Notes under the pieces: model-generated
The model's input: the letters and a program-made list of their open reading frames with translations, nothing else
Databases searched by the model: none
Told to the model about the DNA's origin: nothing
Position numbers and translations under genes: made by a program
DNA from: Pseudomonas lurida
GTDB taxonomy: Bacteria > Pseudomonadota > Gammaproteobacteria > Pseudomonadales > Pseudomonadaceae
DNA length: 64,000 nt
Assembly (NCBI RefSeq): GCF_002563895.1
Contig: NZ_PDJB01000001.1
Span: 2,029,501 to 2,093,500, forward strand
Reading direction: 5' to 3'
Part shown: one piece after another, positions 30,223 through 38,538 of the stretch
How the letters are laid out: every line of letters starts with the position of its first letter
How positions within the stretch are numbered: the first letter of the stretch is position 1

Positions 30223-30639
30223 CTATTGGCTGAACGCGCCTTCCGACAGTTGCGTGTCGATGCTGATTTCGGCTGTGGTCATCAATTTGTGCACCGGGCA
30301 GCGATCCGCCACGCGGTGCAGTTCATCACGCTGCTCATCGGTGAGTACGCCCTTGAGCGTCAGCTTGACGTTGAGCGTGTATTTGCCCTTTTGCTCTTCG
30401 GCGGCGTCATGGGTGACCTCCACGGTCACGCCGGTGAGCGGGATGTCTTTTTTCTGCGCGTACAGCTTGAGCGTCAGGGCTTTGCACGAGGCCAGGGCGG
30501 CGTCGAAGTAGTCATGGGGGGAGGGCGCCGAATCATCCCCACCCAGGCTTTTGGGCAGGTCGGTGAACAACTCGTGGTTGTCGATGTTGAGGCTGTGGCG
30601 AAAATTGTCCTGGTTCAGGGTATTTACGGTAACAGGCAT
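30223..30639 (-). CDS. OsmC/Ohr-family peroxide-reducing protein
   Basis: This 138-residue protein carries the two family cysteines, in ALASCKALTLKLYA (helix) and ADRCPVHKLM, that act in thiol peroxidase chemistry. The glycine-rich stretch PKSLGGDDSAPSPHDYFDA precedes the first Cys, as in the YhfA/OsmC-like group. The ATG at 30639 has GTGAGG upstream; the ATG at 30651 is less likely. It probably protects against organic peroxides. Confidence 0.87.
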   Translation of the reverse strand: MPVTVNTLNQDNFRHSLNIDNHELFTDLPKSLGGDDSAPSPHDYFDAALASCKALTLKLYAQKKDIPLTGVTVEVTHDAAEEQKGKYTLNVKLTLKGVLTDEQRDELHRVADRCPVHKLMTTAEISIDTQLSEGAFSQ

Positions 30640-30779
30640 GGTAAACCTCACAGGATGGCAGGATGAAGGTCATGCAGTTATAGAGCATGCTGGCACTGCG
30701 GTGTTCCGCGTTTTTTGCTGGATGAACCCCGGCGGGGCGCGCAAGGTCTACCCGTATCAGCCCTTATCGAGGTTTTACC

Positions 30780-31802
30780 GTGCTCTGGACCCGCCTGACT
30801 CTTGCCCTGATGCTCGCCGCCAGCAGCCTTGCCGTGCAGGCCCGTGACTATGCCTACAGCGATGCGCACCTGCATTACGTCGACTTCTTCCAGGAAACCG
30901 CGGGCATGGACAAGCTGCTCAAGGCGATGGCCGATAACCGCATCGATCACGTGATGATTTCCGGCATACCGGTCGCAAAGAAATGGCACGAAGACGAACC
31001 CAAGCGCCCGCGCTATTACGCCGGTGATGACGCGGATGCCTACTGGTACAGCGCCACCGATGTGATCGTGGCCGCAGCGGTCAATAAACTGACCCCCGAG
31101 CAGCGCCAGCACTTTCATCCGTTCCTGTCCGGCTTCAACCCCAATGACAAGAACTCCGCTGCCCACATCCAGCGCATGCTCGACCTCAACCCAGGGTTGT
31201 GGCAAGGCATCGGCGAAGTCTTCACCCGTCATGACGACCTCACGGCCATCACCGCGGGTGACACACCGCGCGCCAATAACGAAGCCATGACGCGCATCTA
31301 TCACCTGGCGGCGGAAAACGACCTGCCGGTGATGCTGCACTCCAACATCACCTCCAAGCGCGAGCGCAACCCGCTGTACCTGGCCGAGGTGGAGGAGCCG
31401 CTGCGCAACCATCCCCATACCCGCTTCATCTGGGCCCATGCTGGCACCAGCAAGGAAATTCACCGCCACCAGGTGCAGATGGACTTTTTGCTGCCCACCT
31501 TGAGCCGCATGCTCGAGGCCTATCCCAACCTGTACATCGACCTGTCCTGGAGCATGCTCACGCCATACTTGCTGGATGACGCGGGTCAGCCACGCCCAGA
31601 GTGGGTAACGCTGGTGGAGCGCTTCCCGGAGCGCTTTATGTTGGGTTCGGACGTCGTGGGGCGTTTCAATAAGCTGGGTAATGAAATGCGCCGCTTTGAC
31701 CCTTTCCTGGATGCATTGCCTGAGGCGGTCGCCCGTAAAGTCGCGCGTGACAACTTCCTGGCCATCCTGCCTGAACCTGCTCGCGATGGTGAGCGGCGTT
31801 GA
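30780..31802 (+). CDS. Exported amidohydrolase (TIM-barrel) family protein
   Basis: This 340-residue protein has a signal peptide (SLAVQA|RD) and the metal motif DAHLHYVDF at the barrel start. Later metal or substrate residues are LHSNIT, WAHAGTSKEIHRH and MLGSDVVG, as in amidohydrolase_2 proteins. The start is GTG 30780 with GAGG 7 nt upstream. A periplasmic location is unusual for this group. The substrate is unknown. It is followed after 95 bp by a chemoreceptor gene, perhaps read from the same transcript. Confidence 0.82.
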   Translation: MLWTRLTLALMLAASSLAVQARDYAYSDAHLHYVDFFQETAGMDKLLKAMADNRIDHVMISGIPVAKKWHEDEPKRPRYYAGDDADAYWYSATDVIVAAAVNKLTPEQRQHFHPFLSGFNPNDKNSAAHIQRMLDLNPGLWQGIGEVFTRHDDLTAITAGDTPRANNEAMTRIYHLAAENDLPVMLHSNITSKRERNPLYLAEVEEPLRNHPHTRFIWAHAGTSKEIHRHQVQMDFLLPTLSRMLEAYPNLYIDLSWSMLTPYLLDDAGQPRPEWVTLVERFPERFMLGSDVVGRFNKLGNEMRRFDPFLDALPEAVARKVARDNFLAILPEPARDGERR

Positions 31803-31897
31803 TATCGCGTTTTCGTCTTACGCAAAGGCGATAAGGCGCCGATACCTTTCAAGAGCCAGCTGCAATTGGATGCAGCGCAATTGGAAGGAGCCAAGGC

Positions 31898-33523
31898 ATG
31901 AGTATCAGAAGTCTGAATATCGCCCCGCGCGCAGGCTTGGGGTTTGGCATATTGGCCTTGATGGTGTTTGCCCTGGGCGGCTTTGCCCTGCTGCAGATGG
32001 GCAATATGCGCCAGCAGTCGGACCAGGTGGAAAACAACTGGCTGCCCAGCGTCATGGCGGTGGGGGAGATGAGCCAGGATTTGCTGCGTATTCGTGCACT
32101 GACCTTGCGTCTGCTGGTCAACCGCGATCCCCAGGCGCTGGCGCAGAACGAGCAGAAGCTGGGTGACCTGAAAAACGGCCTGCACCAGGCCCAGGCGCTC
32201 TACGAGGCGCTGATCGTGTTGCCTGAGGAGCGTACGCTGTTTGATCGCTTCAAGGCCCAGGAGCAGCAATACCTGCAACGCCAGGAGCAGGTCATGGGGT
32301 TTTCCAAGGCCAACCAGTTGGACGACGCGATCCGTGTGGTCAATGGCGAGATGAACCAGCTCGCTGATGAGCTGGCGGCGACGCTGCATCAGTTGGTCAA
32401 CCTCAACAAAGCCAGTGCCAACCAGGCAGCTAGCCTGGCGCAAACCGTGTTCACCCAGTCACGCAGTTGGGTGATTGGCATGATCGCACTCACGGCGCTG
32501 ATCACCATCGGCCTGGCGGTATGGCTGACGCGCAGCATCGTATTGCCCTTGGCGCAGTCATTGAAAGTGGCCCAAAGCGTAGCCAGTGGCGATTTGACGG
32601 GTGAGATCAGCCTCAGTGGCAACGATGAGCCAGCGCGCCTGCAGCAGGCGCTCAAGGGCATGCAGGAGAACCTGCGCGATACCATCCGGCGTATTTCCGA
32701 GTCATCCAACCAACTGGCCTCGGCTTCCGAGGAGCTCAACTGCGTCACCGAAGACGCCACCCGCGGGTTGCACCAGCAAAGCCAGGAAATTGAACAGGCA
32801 GCTACGGCGGTCAACCAGATGACCGCTGCGGTGGAGGAAGTGGCGAGCAATGCCGTGGCCACGTCCCAGGCGTCACGCGAGTCCGATCGCATTGCCCAGC
32901 ATGGGCGCGAGCAGGTGCACCAGACGGTGGTGTCGATCGAGGCGCTGGCCACCGATGTCACCGACAACGTGATGCAGGTCGAGGACCTGGCCCAGAAGGT
33001 CTACGGCATCAGCAAGGTACTGGACGTCATTCGCTCGATTGCCGAGCAGACCAACCTGCTGGCGCTGAATGCCGCGATTGAAGCCGCACGCGCCGGGGAT
33101 GCCGGGCGTGGCTTTGCAGTAGTGGCCGATGAGGTGCGCGCCCTGGCCCATCGCACCCAGCAGTCGACCCGGGAAATCGAACAGATGATCAGCGGGATCC
33201 AGCAAGGCACCGATCAGGCGGTCAGCTCGATGCAGCAGAGCAACAGCCGCGCACGCTCGACCCTGGACATCGCCAAGTCGGCGGGCACGGCGCTGGAGGA
33301 GATTGCCTCGGCGTTCACCTTGATCAATGAGCGCAACCTGGTTATCGCCAGTGCGTCGGAGCAGCAGGCGGCGGTGGCGCGTGAGGTGGATCGCAACCTC
33401 ATGAATATCCGCGACCTGGCGCACCAGACCTCGACGGGGGCGAACCAGACCAGTGCGGCGAGCCAGGAGCTGTCGCGGTTGGCGGTGGACCTGAACACCA
33501 TGGTGGCGCGATTCTCGGTGTAG
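31898..33523 (+). CDS. Methyl-accepting chemotaxis protein, four-helix-bundle type
   Basis: This 541-residue chemoreceptor has transmembrane helix 1 at about 12-34, a periplasmic domain of about 150 residues of four-helix-bundle character, transmembrane helix 2 at about 190-210, a HAMP domain, and a signalling domain with the hairpin tip [20 protein letters not shown]. No CheR-tethering pentapeptide is seen at the C-terminus (MVARFSV). GGAAGGAG precedes the ATG. The ligand is unknown. Confidence 0.94.
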   Translation: MSIRSLNIAPRAGLGFGILALMVFALGGFALLQMGNMRQQSDQVENNWLPSVMAVGEMSQDLLRIRALTLRLLVNRDPQALAQNEQKLGDLKNGLHQAQALYEALIVLPEERTLFDRFKAQEQQYLQRQEQVMGFSKANQLDDAIRVVNGEMNQLADELAATLHQLVNLNKASANQAASLAQTVFTQSRSWVIGMIALTALITIGLAVWLTRSIVLPLAQSLKVAQSVASGDLTGEISLSGNDEPARLQQALKGMQENLRDTIRRISESSNQLASASEELNCVTEDATRGLHQQSQEIEQAATAVNQMTAAVEEVASNAVATSQASRESDRIAQHGREQVHQTVVSIEALATDVTDNVMQVEDLAQKVYGISKVLDVIRSIAEQTNLLALNAAIEAARAGDAGRGFAVVADEVRALAHRTQQSTREIEQMISGIQQGTDQAVSSMQQSNSRARSTLDIAKSAGTALEEIASAFTLINERNLVIASASEQQAAVAREVDRNLMNIRDLAHQTSTGANQTSAASQELSRLAVDLNTMVARFSV

Positions 33524-33544
33524 GGCAGTAGACCGAGGTGGCCC

Positions 33545-33629
33545 CTTCGCGAGCAGGCCCGTTCCTACACTCGAGCGCATTCCTTCAGGATGTACTCGGT
33601 CAAATGTGGGGGCGGGCTTGCTCGCCGAG
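33545..33629. repeat. Diverged REPIN
   Basis: Inverted REP-type arms (ttcgcgagcaggcccg and gcgggcttgctcgccga) lie about 45 nt apart downstream of the chemoreceptor gene. Confidence 0.65.
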
Positions 33630-33660
33630 CAGGCAACTCGGTTTTGAATTGAGTCACCCA

Positions 33661-33693
33661 CAAAAAAGCCCCGAACCAGTCGGGGCTTTTTCA
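33661..33693. terminator. Bidirectional intrinsic terminator
   Basis: The arms aaaagccccga / tcggggctttt have T runs on either strand. It serves the chemoreceptor gene and the convergent fabB. Confidence 0.92.
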
Positions 33694-33712
33694 TGTGATC
33701 AACCTGCGGGGT

Positions 33713-34933
33713 TTATTTACCCTGCCAGCGTTTCAGCACCAGGGTGGCGTTAGTGCCACCGAAGCCGAAGCTGTTGCTCATCACGGTGTCGATTTTCGCG
33801 TTCTCAACAGTCTTGGTCAGGATCGGCATGTCAGCCACAACCGGATCAATCTCGTCGATGTTGGCCGAACCGGCCATGAAGTTGCCTTCCATCATCAGCA
33901 GGCAGTAGATCGCCTCGTGAACGCCGGCGGCGCCCAGGGAGTGACCGGACAGGCTCTTGGTGGAGCTGATGGCCGGGGCCTTGTCGCCGAATACCGCACG
34001 CACGCCTTCCATTTCCTTGGCGTCGCCGACCGGAGTCGAGGTGCCGTGGGTGTTCAGGTAGTCGATTGGGGTGTCTACGGTGGACATTGCCATCTGCATG
34101 CAACGGATGGCGCCTTCACCGCTTGGGGCAACCATGTCATAGCCGTCGGACGTCGCGCCGTAGCCAACGATTTCCGCGTAGATCTTGGCGCCACGGGCCA
34201 GGGCGTGTTCCAGCTCCTCGACCACCACCATGCCGCCACCGCCGGCGATGACGAAACCGTCACGCTTGGCGTCGTAGGCGCGGGAGGCCTTTTCCGGGGT
34301 TTCGTTGTACTGGGTGGACAGTGCGCCCATGGCGTCGAACAGGAACGACTGGCTCCAATGCTCTTCTTCACCGCCGCCGGCGAACACGATGTCCTGCTTG
34401 CCCAGCTGGATCTGCTCAACGGCAGTACCGATGCAGTGAGCACTGGTGGCGCATGCGGAGGAGATCGAGTAGTTCACGCCCTTGATCTGGAACGGCGTGG
34501 CCAGGCAGGCCGAAACGGTGCTGCCCATGGTCCGCGTGACACGGTAAGGGCCAACGCGCTTCACGCCTTTTTCGCGCAGGATATCCAGCGCTTCCATCTG
34601 GTTGAGGGTCGATGCGCCGCCGGAGCCGGCGATCAGGCCGGTGCGTACGTTCGATACCTGGTCTTCGCTCAGGCCTGAGTCGGCAATCGCGTCTTTCATC
34701 GCCAGGTAGGCGTAGGCGGCAGCGTGGCCGACGAAGCGATAGATCTTGCGATCGATCAGTTCTTCGAGGGGCAGGTCGATGGAGCCGGAAACCTGGCTAC
34801 GCAGACCCATTTCGGCATATTCCGGGTTGAAGCGGATGCCAGGGCGACTTGCACGCAGGTTAGCGGTGACGGTCTCTTTGTCATTGCCCAGGCAAGAAAC
34901 GATACCCAGACCAGTGATAACGACGCGGCGCAT
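33713..34933 (-). CDS. fabB: 3-oxoacyl-ACP synthase I (KAS I)
   Basis: This 406-residue condensing enzyme elongates unsaturated fatty acid intermediates made by FabA. The catalytic Cys161 lies in [10 protein letters not shown], and the His pair lies in [11 protein letters not shown] and [11 protein letters not shown]. The length is that of FabB. It lies 11 bp after fabA with no promoter between them, the classic fabAB operon of pseudomonads. Confidence 0.97.
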   Translation of the reverse strand: MRRVVITGLGIVSCLGNDKETVTANLRASRPGIRFNPEYAEMGLRSQVSGSIDLPLEELIDRKIYRFVGHAAAYAYLAMKDAIADSGLSEDQVSNVRTGLIAGSGGASTLNQMEALDILREKGVKRVGPYRVTRTMGSTVSACLATPFQIKGVNYSISSACATSAHCIGTAVEQIQLGKQDIVFAGGGEEEHWSQSFLFDAMGALSTQYNETPEKASRAYDAKRDGFVIAGGGGMVVVEELEHALARGAKIYAEIVGYGATSDGYDMVAPSGEGAIRCMQMAMSTVDTPIDYLNTHGTSTPVGDAKEMEGVRAVFGDKAPAISSTKSLSGHSLGAAGVHEAIYCLLMMEGNFMAGSANIDEIDPVVADMPILTKTVENAKIDTVMSNSFGFGGTNATLVLKRWQGK

Positions 34934-34944
34934 GCGGATAACCC

Positions 34945-35460
34945 TTAAAAGTTGTCAGTGGAAGTGAATACGCCGACCCGAAGGCCTTCGGCAGTATAGA
35001 TCTCGCGACCGTCGACGCTCACCGAACCATCGGCGATGGCCAGGTTCAGCTTGCCCTTGAGGACGCGCTTGATTTGAATGTTGTAGGTGACTTTCTTGGC
35101 GGTCGGCAGGACCTGGCCAAAGAACTTCACTTCGCCCGAACCCAGGGCGCGACCGCGGCCTGGCAGGCCTTGCCAGCCGAGGAAGAAGCCGACCAGCTGC
35201 CACATGGCGTCGAGGCCCAGGCAACCTGGCATGACAGGGTCGCCTTCGAAATGGCAGGCGAAGAACCACAGGTCCGGGGTGATATCCAGCTCGGCGACCA
35301 ATTCACCTTTGCCGTACTTGCCACCCTCTTCACTGATATGGGTGATGCGATCCACCATCAGCATGTTCGGGGCGGGCAGTTGCGCGTTACCTGGGCCGAA
35401 CAGCTCACCGCGACTGCAGCGCAGCAGGTCTTCCCGAGTAAAGGCGTTTTGTTTGGTCAT
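34945..35460 (-). CDS. fabA: 3-hydroxydecanoyl-ACP dehydratase/isomerase
   Basis: This 171-residue bifunctional enzyme dehydrates 3-hydroxydecanoyl-ACP and isomerises the trans-2 to the cis-3 product, the branch point for unsaturated fatty acids. Active-site His70 ([14 protein letters not shown]) and Asp84 ([11 protein letters not shown]) are at the textbook positions. GAGGAG precedes the ATG. A DesT/FabR-like palindrome lies about 140 bp upstream. Confidence 0.98.
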   Translation of the reverse strand: MTKQNAFTREDLLRCSRGELFGPGNAQLPAPNMLMVDRITHISEEGGKYGKGELVAELDITPDLWFFACHFEGDPVMPGCLGLDAMWQLVGFFLGWQGLPGRGRALGSGEVKFFGQVLPTAKKVTYNIQIKRVLKGKLNLAIADGSVSVDGREIYTAEGLRVGVFTSTDNF

Positions 35461-35595
35461 GCGAGCTCCTCAATAATCCCATGCGGCAGGGTAGGGCAAA
35501 TCTTCCCGAACCGAATGAAGCGTTCATGCCTCATGTCGGCAGCCTACACATAGACTATTGCGTTGTAGTGAAAGTCACAGCGGCAAGGTACTGAA

Positions 35596-35609
35596 TGTAC
35601 ACTTGTTCA
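35596..35609. promoter_or_regulatory. Candidate DesT/FabR-type operator upstream of fabA
   Basis: tgtacacttgttca fits the palindrome TGWACA-NN-TGTWCA. It resembles the GTGAAC/GTTCAC half-sites known for the fatty-acid regulators DesT and FabR. It lies 136-149 bp upstream of the fabA start, just past a terminator. Confidence 0.45.
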
Positions 35610-35614
35610 CTGAA

Positions 35615-35643
35615 ATTTTAAACCGGGCCTGTTTATGGGCCCG
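35615..35643 (-). terminator. Probable terminator of the hybrid-kinase operon
   Basis: On the minus strand, a cgggcc / ggcccg stem with a loop of about 8 nt is followed by gtttaaaattt. It separates the kinase transcript from fabA, which lies on the same strand downstream. Confidence 0.5.
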
Positions 35644-35709
35644 TTCGGGTGCCTAAGACTGCCGCACTTTCGTCTTTCACGCCAGTCGGAGTTGGCTGAT
35701 GGCGCGGCG

Positions 35710-37611
35710 CTATTGCACCCAGCGTTGCAGGATTTGCTGCAAATCCGTGCGTTTGAACGGCTTGGCCAGGTAATCGTTCATTCCGGCCGCCAAACAGGCT
35801 TCGCGGTCGCCCTGCAAGGCGTTGGCCGTGAGGGCAATGATCGGCAGGTCGGCGCAGCCCGGCAATTGGCGAATCTGCCGGGTGGCTTCGTAGCCATCGA
35901 TCAGCGGCAGCCGGCAATCCATCAGGATTACCGTGAAAATCAGGCTTTCAGCGCTGCGAATCGCCTCGGCGCCGTCGGCGGCCAGGCTCACTTCAAAGCC
36001 CAGGCTGCGCAGCATGGCTTCGACCACGGCGCGGTTGACCGGGTTATCTTCCACCAGCAGGACATGGCGGCCATTGCCAGCGCTGGCCTTGCCGTCAGCG
36101 TCGCTGGCAATGGCCGGTACGTTGTGCTGGTCGATGGCCAGGGGGATTTCCAGGGTGAACACCGAACCGCGGGCTTCTTCGCTCTGGGCGCGCAGGGTGC
36201 CGCCCATGCGTTCAGCCAGGGTGCGGGCGATGGGCAGGCCCAGGCCGGTGCCGCCGTAACGTCTTGAAATGGAACTGTCGGCCTGCTGGAACGCATCGAA
36301 CATCAATTCCAGGCGCTCGGCGGAAATCCCGATGCCGCTGTCGCGCACGGTGCAGGTGAACCACACCAGTTCATGGTCAAGGGCCTGCCAATGCGGCTCG
36401 ATACTGACGTTGCCGTGCTCGGTGAACTTCAGCGCGTTGCCGATCAGGTTCACCAGGATCTGACGGATCCGCGTCGGGTCGCCCTGCACCCGCAAGGTGT
36501 CCATCCCTGGCGGAATCGACAGCTCCAGCGCCAACCCGCGCTGCTGGGCGCTGTGCTGGAACGCCTGGGCGCAGCTGTTGATCAGGTCGGCCAGGTTGAA
36601 CGGAATGTGCTCCAGTTCCAGGGCGGCCCGTTCGATGCGCGAAAAGTCGAGGATATCGTTGATGACCTTGAGCAGATGCTCGGTCGACTCGGAGGCCAAC
36701 GCCGCGTATTCGGCCTGCTCCTCGGTCATCTCCGTGGTTTCCAGCAACTGCAGCATGCCCAGCACGCCATTCATGGGCGTGCGCAGCTCATGGCTCATCA
36801 TCGCCAGGAAATCCGACTTGGCATTGTTGGCGCGCTCGGCCTCTTCGCGGGTCTGGATCAATTGGGCCATGGCTTGTTGCTGTTCGCGACTGGCCTGGTT
36901 GAGACCTTCGGCGAGGTTGTTGATATGCCGCGACAGGTCGCCCAGCTCCGAGTCATCCACGATCGGCAGCGGCGTCTTGTAGTCACCTTGCTGGATGGCC
37001 TTCACCGCATGGCCCATAGCGCTGATCGGCTGCGAAAGGCTGGCGGCGAGGCGCCTGGCGAGCAGGAAGGTAAACAGCAGGGCGAACAGCGCGAGGATGC
37101 CAGCCTTGAACAGGATCTCCTGCTGGCGCTGGCTGAACGCGTCGTTGGACATGCCGACGATGACCCGTCCCAGGTAGTCCGCACGGGGTGCCTTGGATTC
37201 GTTGAGGTTGTCCTGGAAGAAATCATTGCCCAACTGAATGTGTTGCAGGCGGATCGGCGCCTGGAAGACTTTTACCGACAGCGAGCGGTCGTGTTTCTCC
37301 GAGGGTTGCTCGACGTACACCAGGATGTTCTCGCTGCTGTCCTGAATCTCCAGGAAGCGCACGTGAGGCGTGGCCAGCGTGGCGCGCAGCAGGCTGTCGA
37401 GCACATCATTGTTGCCGGAAATCACCCCGTACTCGGTGGCAGGCGCCAGTTGGTTGGCGATCAGTTGGCCCGTGTGGTCCAGTTCCTGGCGCAGGTCCTG
37501 GATGCGCACGAAGGTGAAGAAGCTGATCAACAGCAACGTCAGCAACAGCGCCGGGCCCAGGGTGATGAGCTGCGTGCGGGTGTTGATGTCCCAGCGACGA
37601 CGCAAGGTCAT
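35710..37611 (-). CDS. Hybrid sensor histidine kinase (GacS/BarA-like, PA1611 type)
   Basis: This 633-residue kinase has transmembrane helix 1 at 17-36, a periplasmic or sensor part of about 130 residues (LDHTGQLIANQLAPATEYGV resembles BarA/GacS), transmembrane helix 2 at about 168-186, HAMP, HisKA with His274 in MMSHELRTPMNG, a HATPase domain (GDPTRIRQILVNLIGNALKF), and a C-terminal receiver (VILMDCRLPLIDGYE). It lacks the HPt domain of GacS, so it needs an outside phosphotransfer partner. PA1611, which I recall beside fabA in P. aeruginosa, interacts with RetS and HptB. It overlaps the upstream binding-protein gene by 4 bp. Confidence 0.9.
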   Translation of the reverse strand: MTLRRRWDINTRTQLITLGPALLLTLLLISFFTFVRIQDLRQELDHTGQLIANQLAPATEYGVISGNNDVLDSLLRATLATPHVRFLEIQDSSENILVYVEQPSEKHDRSLSVKVFQAPIRLQHIQLGNDFFQDNLNESKAPRADYLGRVIVGMSNDAFSQRQQEILFKAGILALFALLFTFLLARRLAASLSQPISAMGHAVKAIQQGDYKTPLPIVDDSELGDLSRHINNLAEGLNQASREQQQAMAQLIQTREEAERANNAKSDFLAMMSHELRTPMNGVLGMLQLLETTEMTEEQAEYAALASESTEHLLKVINDILDFSRIERAALELEHIPFNLADLINSCAQAFQHSAQQRGLALELSIPPGMDTLRVQGDPTRIRQILVNLIGNALKFTEHGNVSIEPHWQALDHELVWFTCTVRDSGIGISAERLELMFDAFQQADSSISRRYGGTGLGLPIARTLAERMGGTLRAQSEEARGSVFTLEIPLAIDQHNVPAIASDADGKASAGNGRHVLLVEDNPVNRAVVEAMLRSLGFEVSLAADGAEAIRSAESLIFTVILMDCRLPLIDGYEATRQIRQLPGCADLPIIALTANALQGDREACLAAGMNDYLAKPFKRTDLQQILQRWVQ

Positions 37612-38537
37612 GGGCGTTTTTCTCCTTCGGCCAATCGGGTGGCGACGCTGGTTTCGTCCACCTGTTCGATCCCCAGTGAGCGCGCGACTTGCGGGTTGCC
37701 CACGACTTTGAAGTGTTCCGGGTAGAGCGAGCGTGGCCAGTTGGCCGGTGAGTGGTCGAGCAGGCGGTCGAGCACGGCCAACCAGTCGGCCTGATCGCTG
37801 TAGGTGCTGGCCAGGCTGCCCGCTCGCACGAAGCCCGCATTCGGGCCCACCAGCGGCAATTGCTGGGCATAGCTGCTCAGCAACAGGTTCTTCGCGGTTT
37901 TCGGGTTGTACAACTGCGGGTCGTCGAGGCCGAGCAACACGTCACTGTTGCGGAACAGGGTCTGCAGTGGCCGACTGTCATTAATGTTGTCCCAGCGCTG
38001 AGGCACGATCTCCAGGCCCAGGGGGGTGGCGTGCTGGCGCAACTCGGGCAGGAGGAACTCACTGTCGTCGCCGTAGAGCACGCCGATCCGCCGCGCCTGG
38101 GGCAGGATGCTGGCGATCAGGTGCAGTTGGCGATCCAGCGGCGGGTCACTCCACAGCAGGCTGATGCGCGGGTGCTGCGTGCTGCCCAGGCGCTGGTGGG
38201 CCTGCAGCCGGCTGATGCGCAGCACCAGGGTTGGCGGGCCCTGGTTGTCCTGCAGGCGCCAGTCGAGGCCGGGCAGGTCGAGCAGGATCAACCGCGTGTT
38301 GGCCGGCAGTCGACCAGGGGCTGGCAAGTCCTTGAGGACCGTGAAGGTGACGTGGTCTTCGGGACGTTGCTGCGCCAGGGCCTGGGCAAAGGCCTGCACC
38401 CCAGCGCCGTCTTCGGCGGCGGTCAGCAGGATATCGGCGCTCCAGGCCGGCGCGGGCAATAGCAGGCACACGAGCAGCACCGCGCGTCGCCAGAGCGTGG
38501 TGATCAAGAGGCAGGTCATCCGTGACGAGTCGCCCAT
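37608..38537 (-). CDS. Periplasmic ABC-type binding protein (PF04392-like) without transporter
   Basis: This 309-residue protein has a signal peptide (LLLPAPAWS|A) and a two-lobe binding-protein pattern. RRIGVLYGDDSEFLLPELRQ is typical of the start of the second lobe, NSDVLLGLDDPQLYN of the hinge, and LLSSYAQQLPLVG then AGSLASTYSD of the end of the PF04392 fold. No permease or ATPase lies nearby. It starts 1 bp after the TonB receptor gene and overlaps the hybrid kinase by 4 bp, so a signalling role through the kinase is likely. An alternative start is ATG 38519. Confidence 0.78.
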   Translation of the reverse strand: MGDSSRMTCLLITTLWRRAVLLVCLLLPAPAWSADILLTAAEDGAGVQAFAQALAQQRPEDHVTFTVLKDLPAPGRLPANTRLILLDLPGLDWRLQDNQGPPTLVLRISRLQAHQRLGSTQHPRISLLWSDPPLDRQLHLIASILPQARRIGVLYGDDSEFLLPELRQHATPLGLEIVPQRWDNINDSRPLQTLFRNSDVLLGLDDPQLYNPKTAKNLLLSSYAQQLPLVGPNAGFVRAGSLASTYSDQADWLAVLDRLLDHSPANWPRSLYPEHFKVVGNPQVARSLGIEQVDETSVATRLAEGEKRP

Positions 38538-38538
38538 G

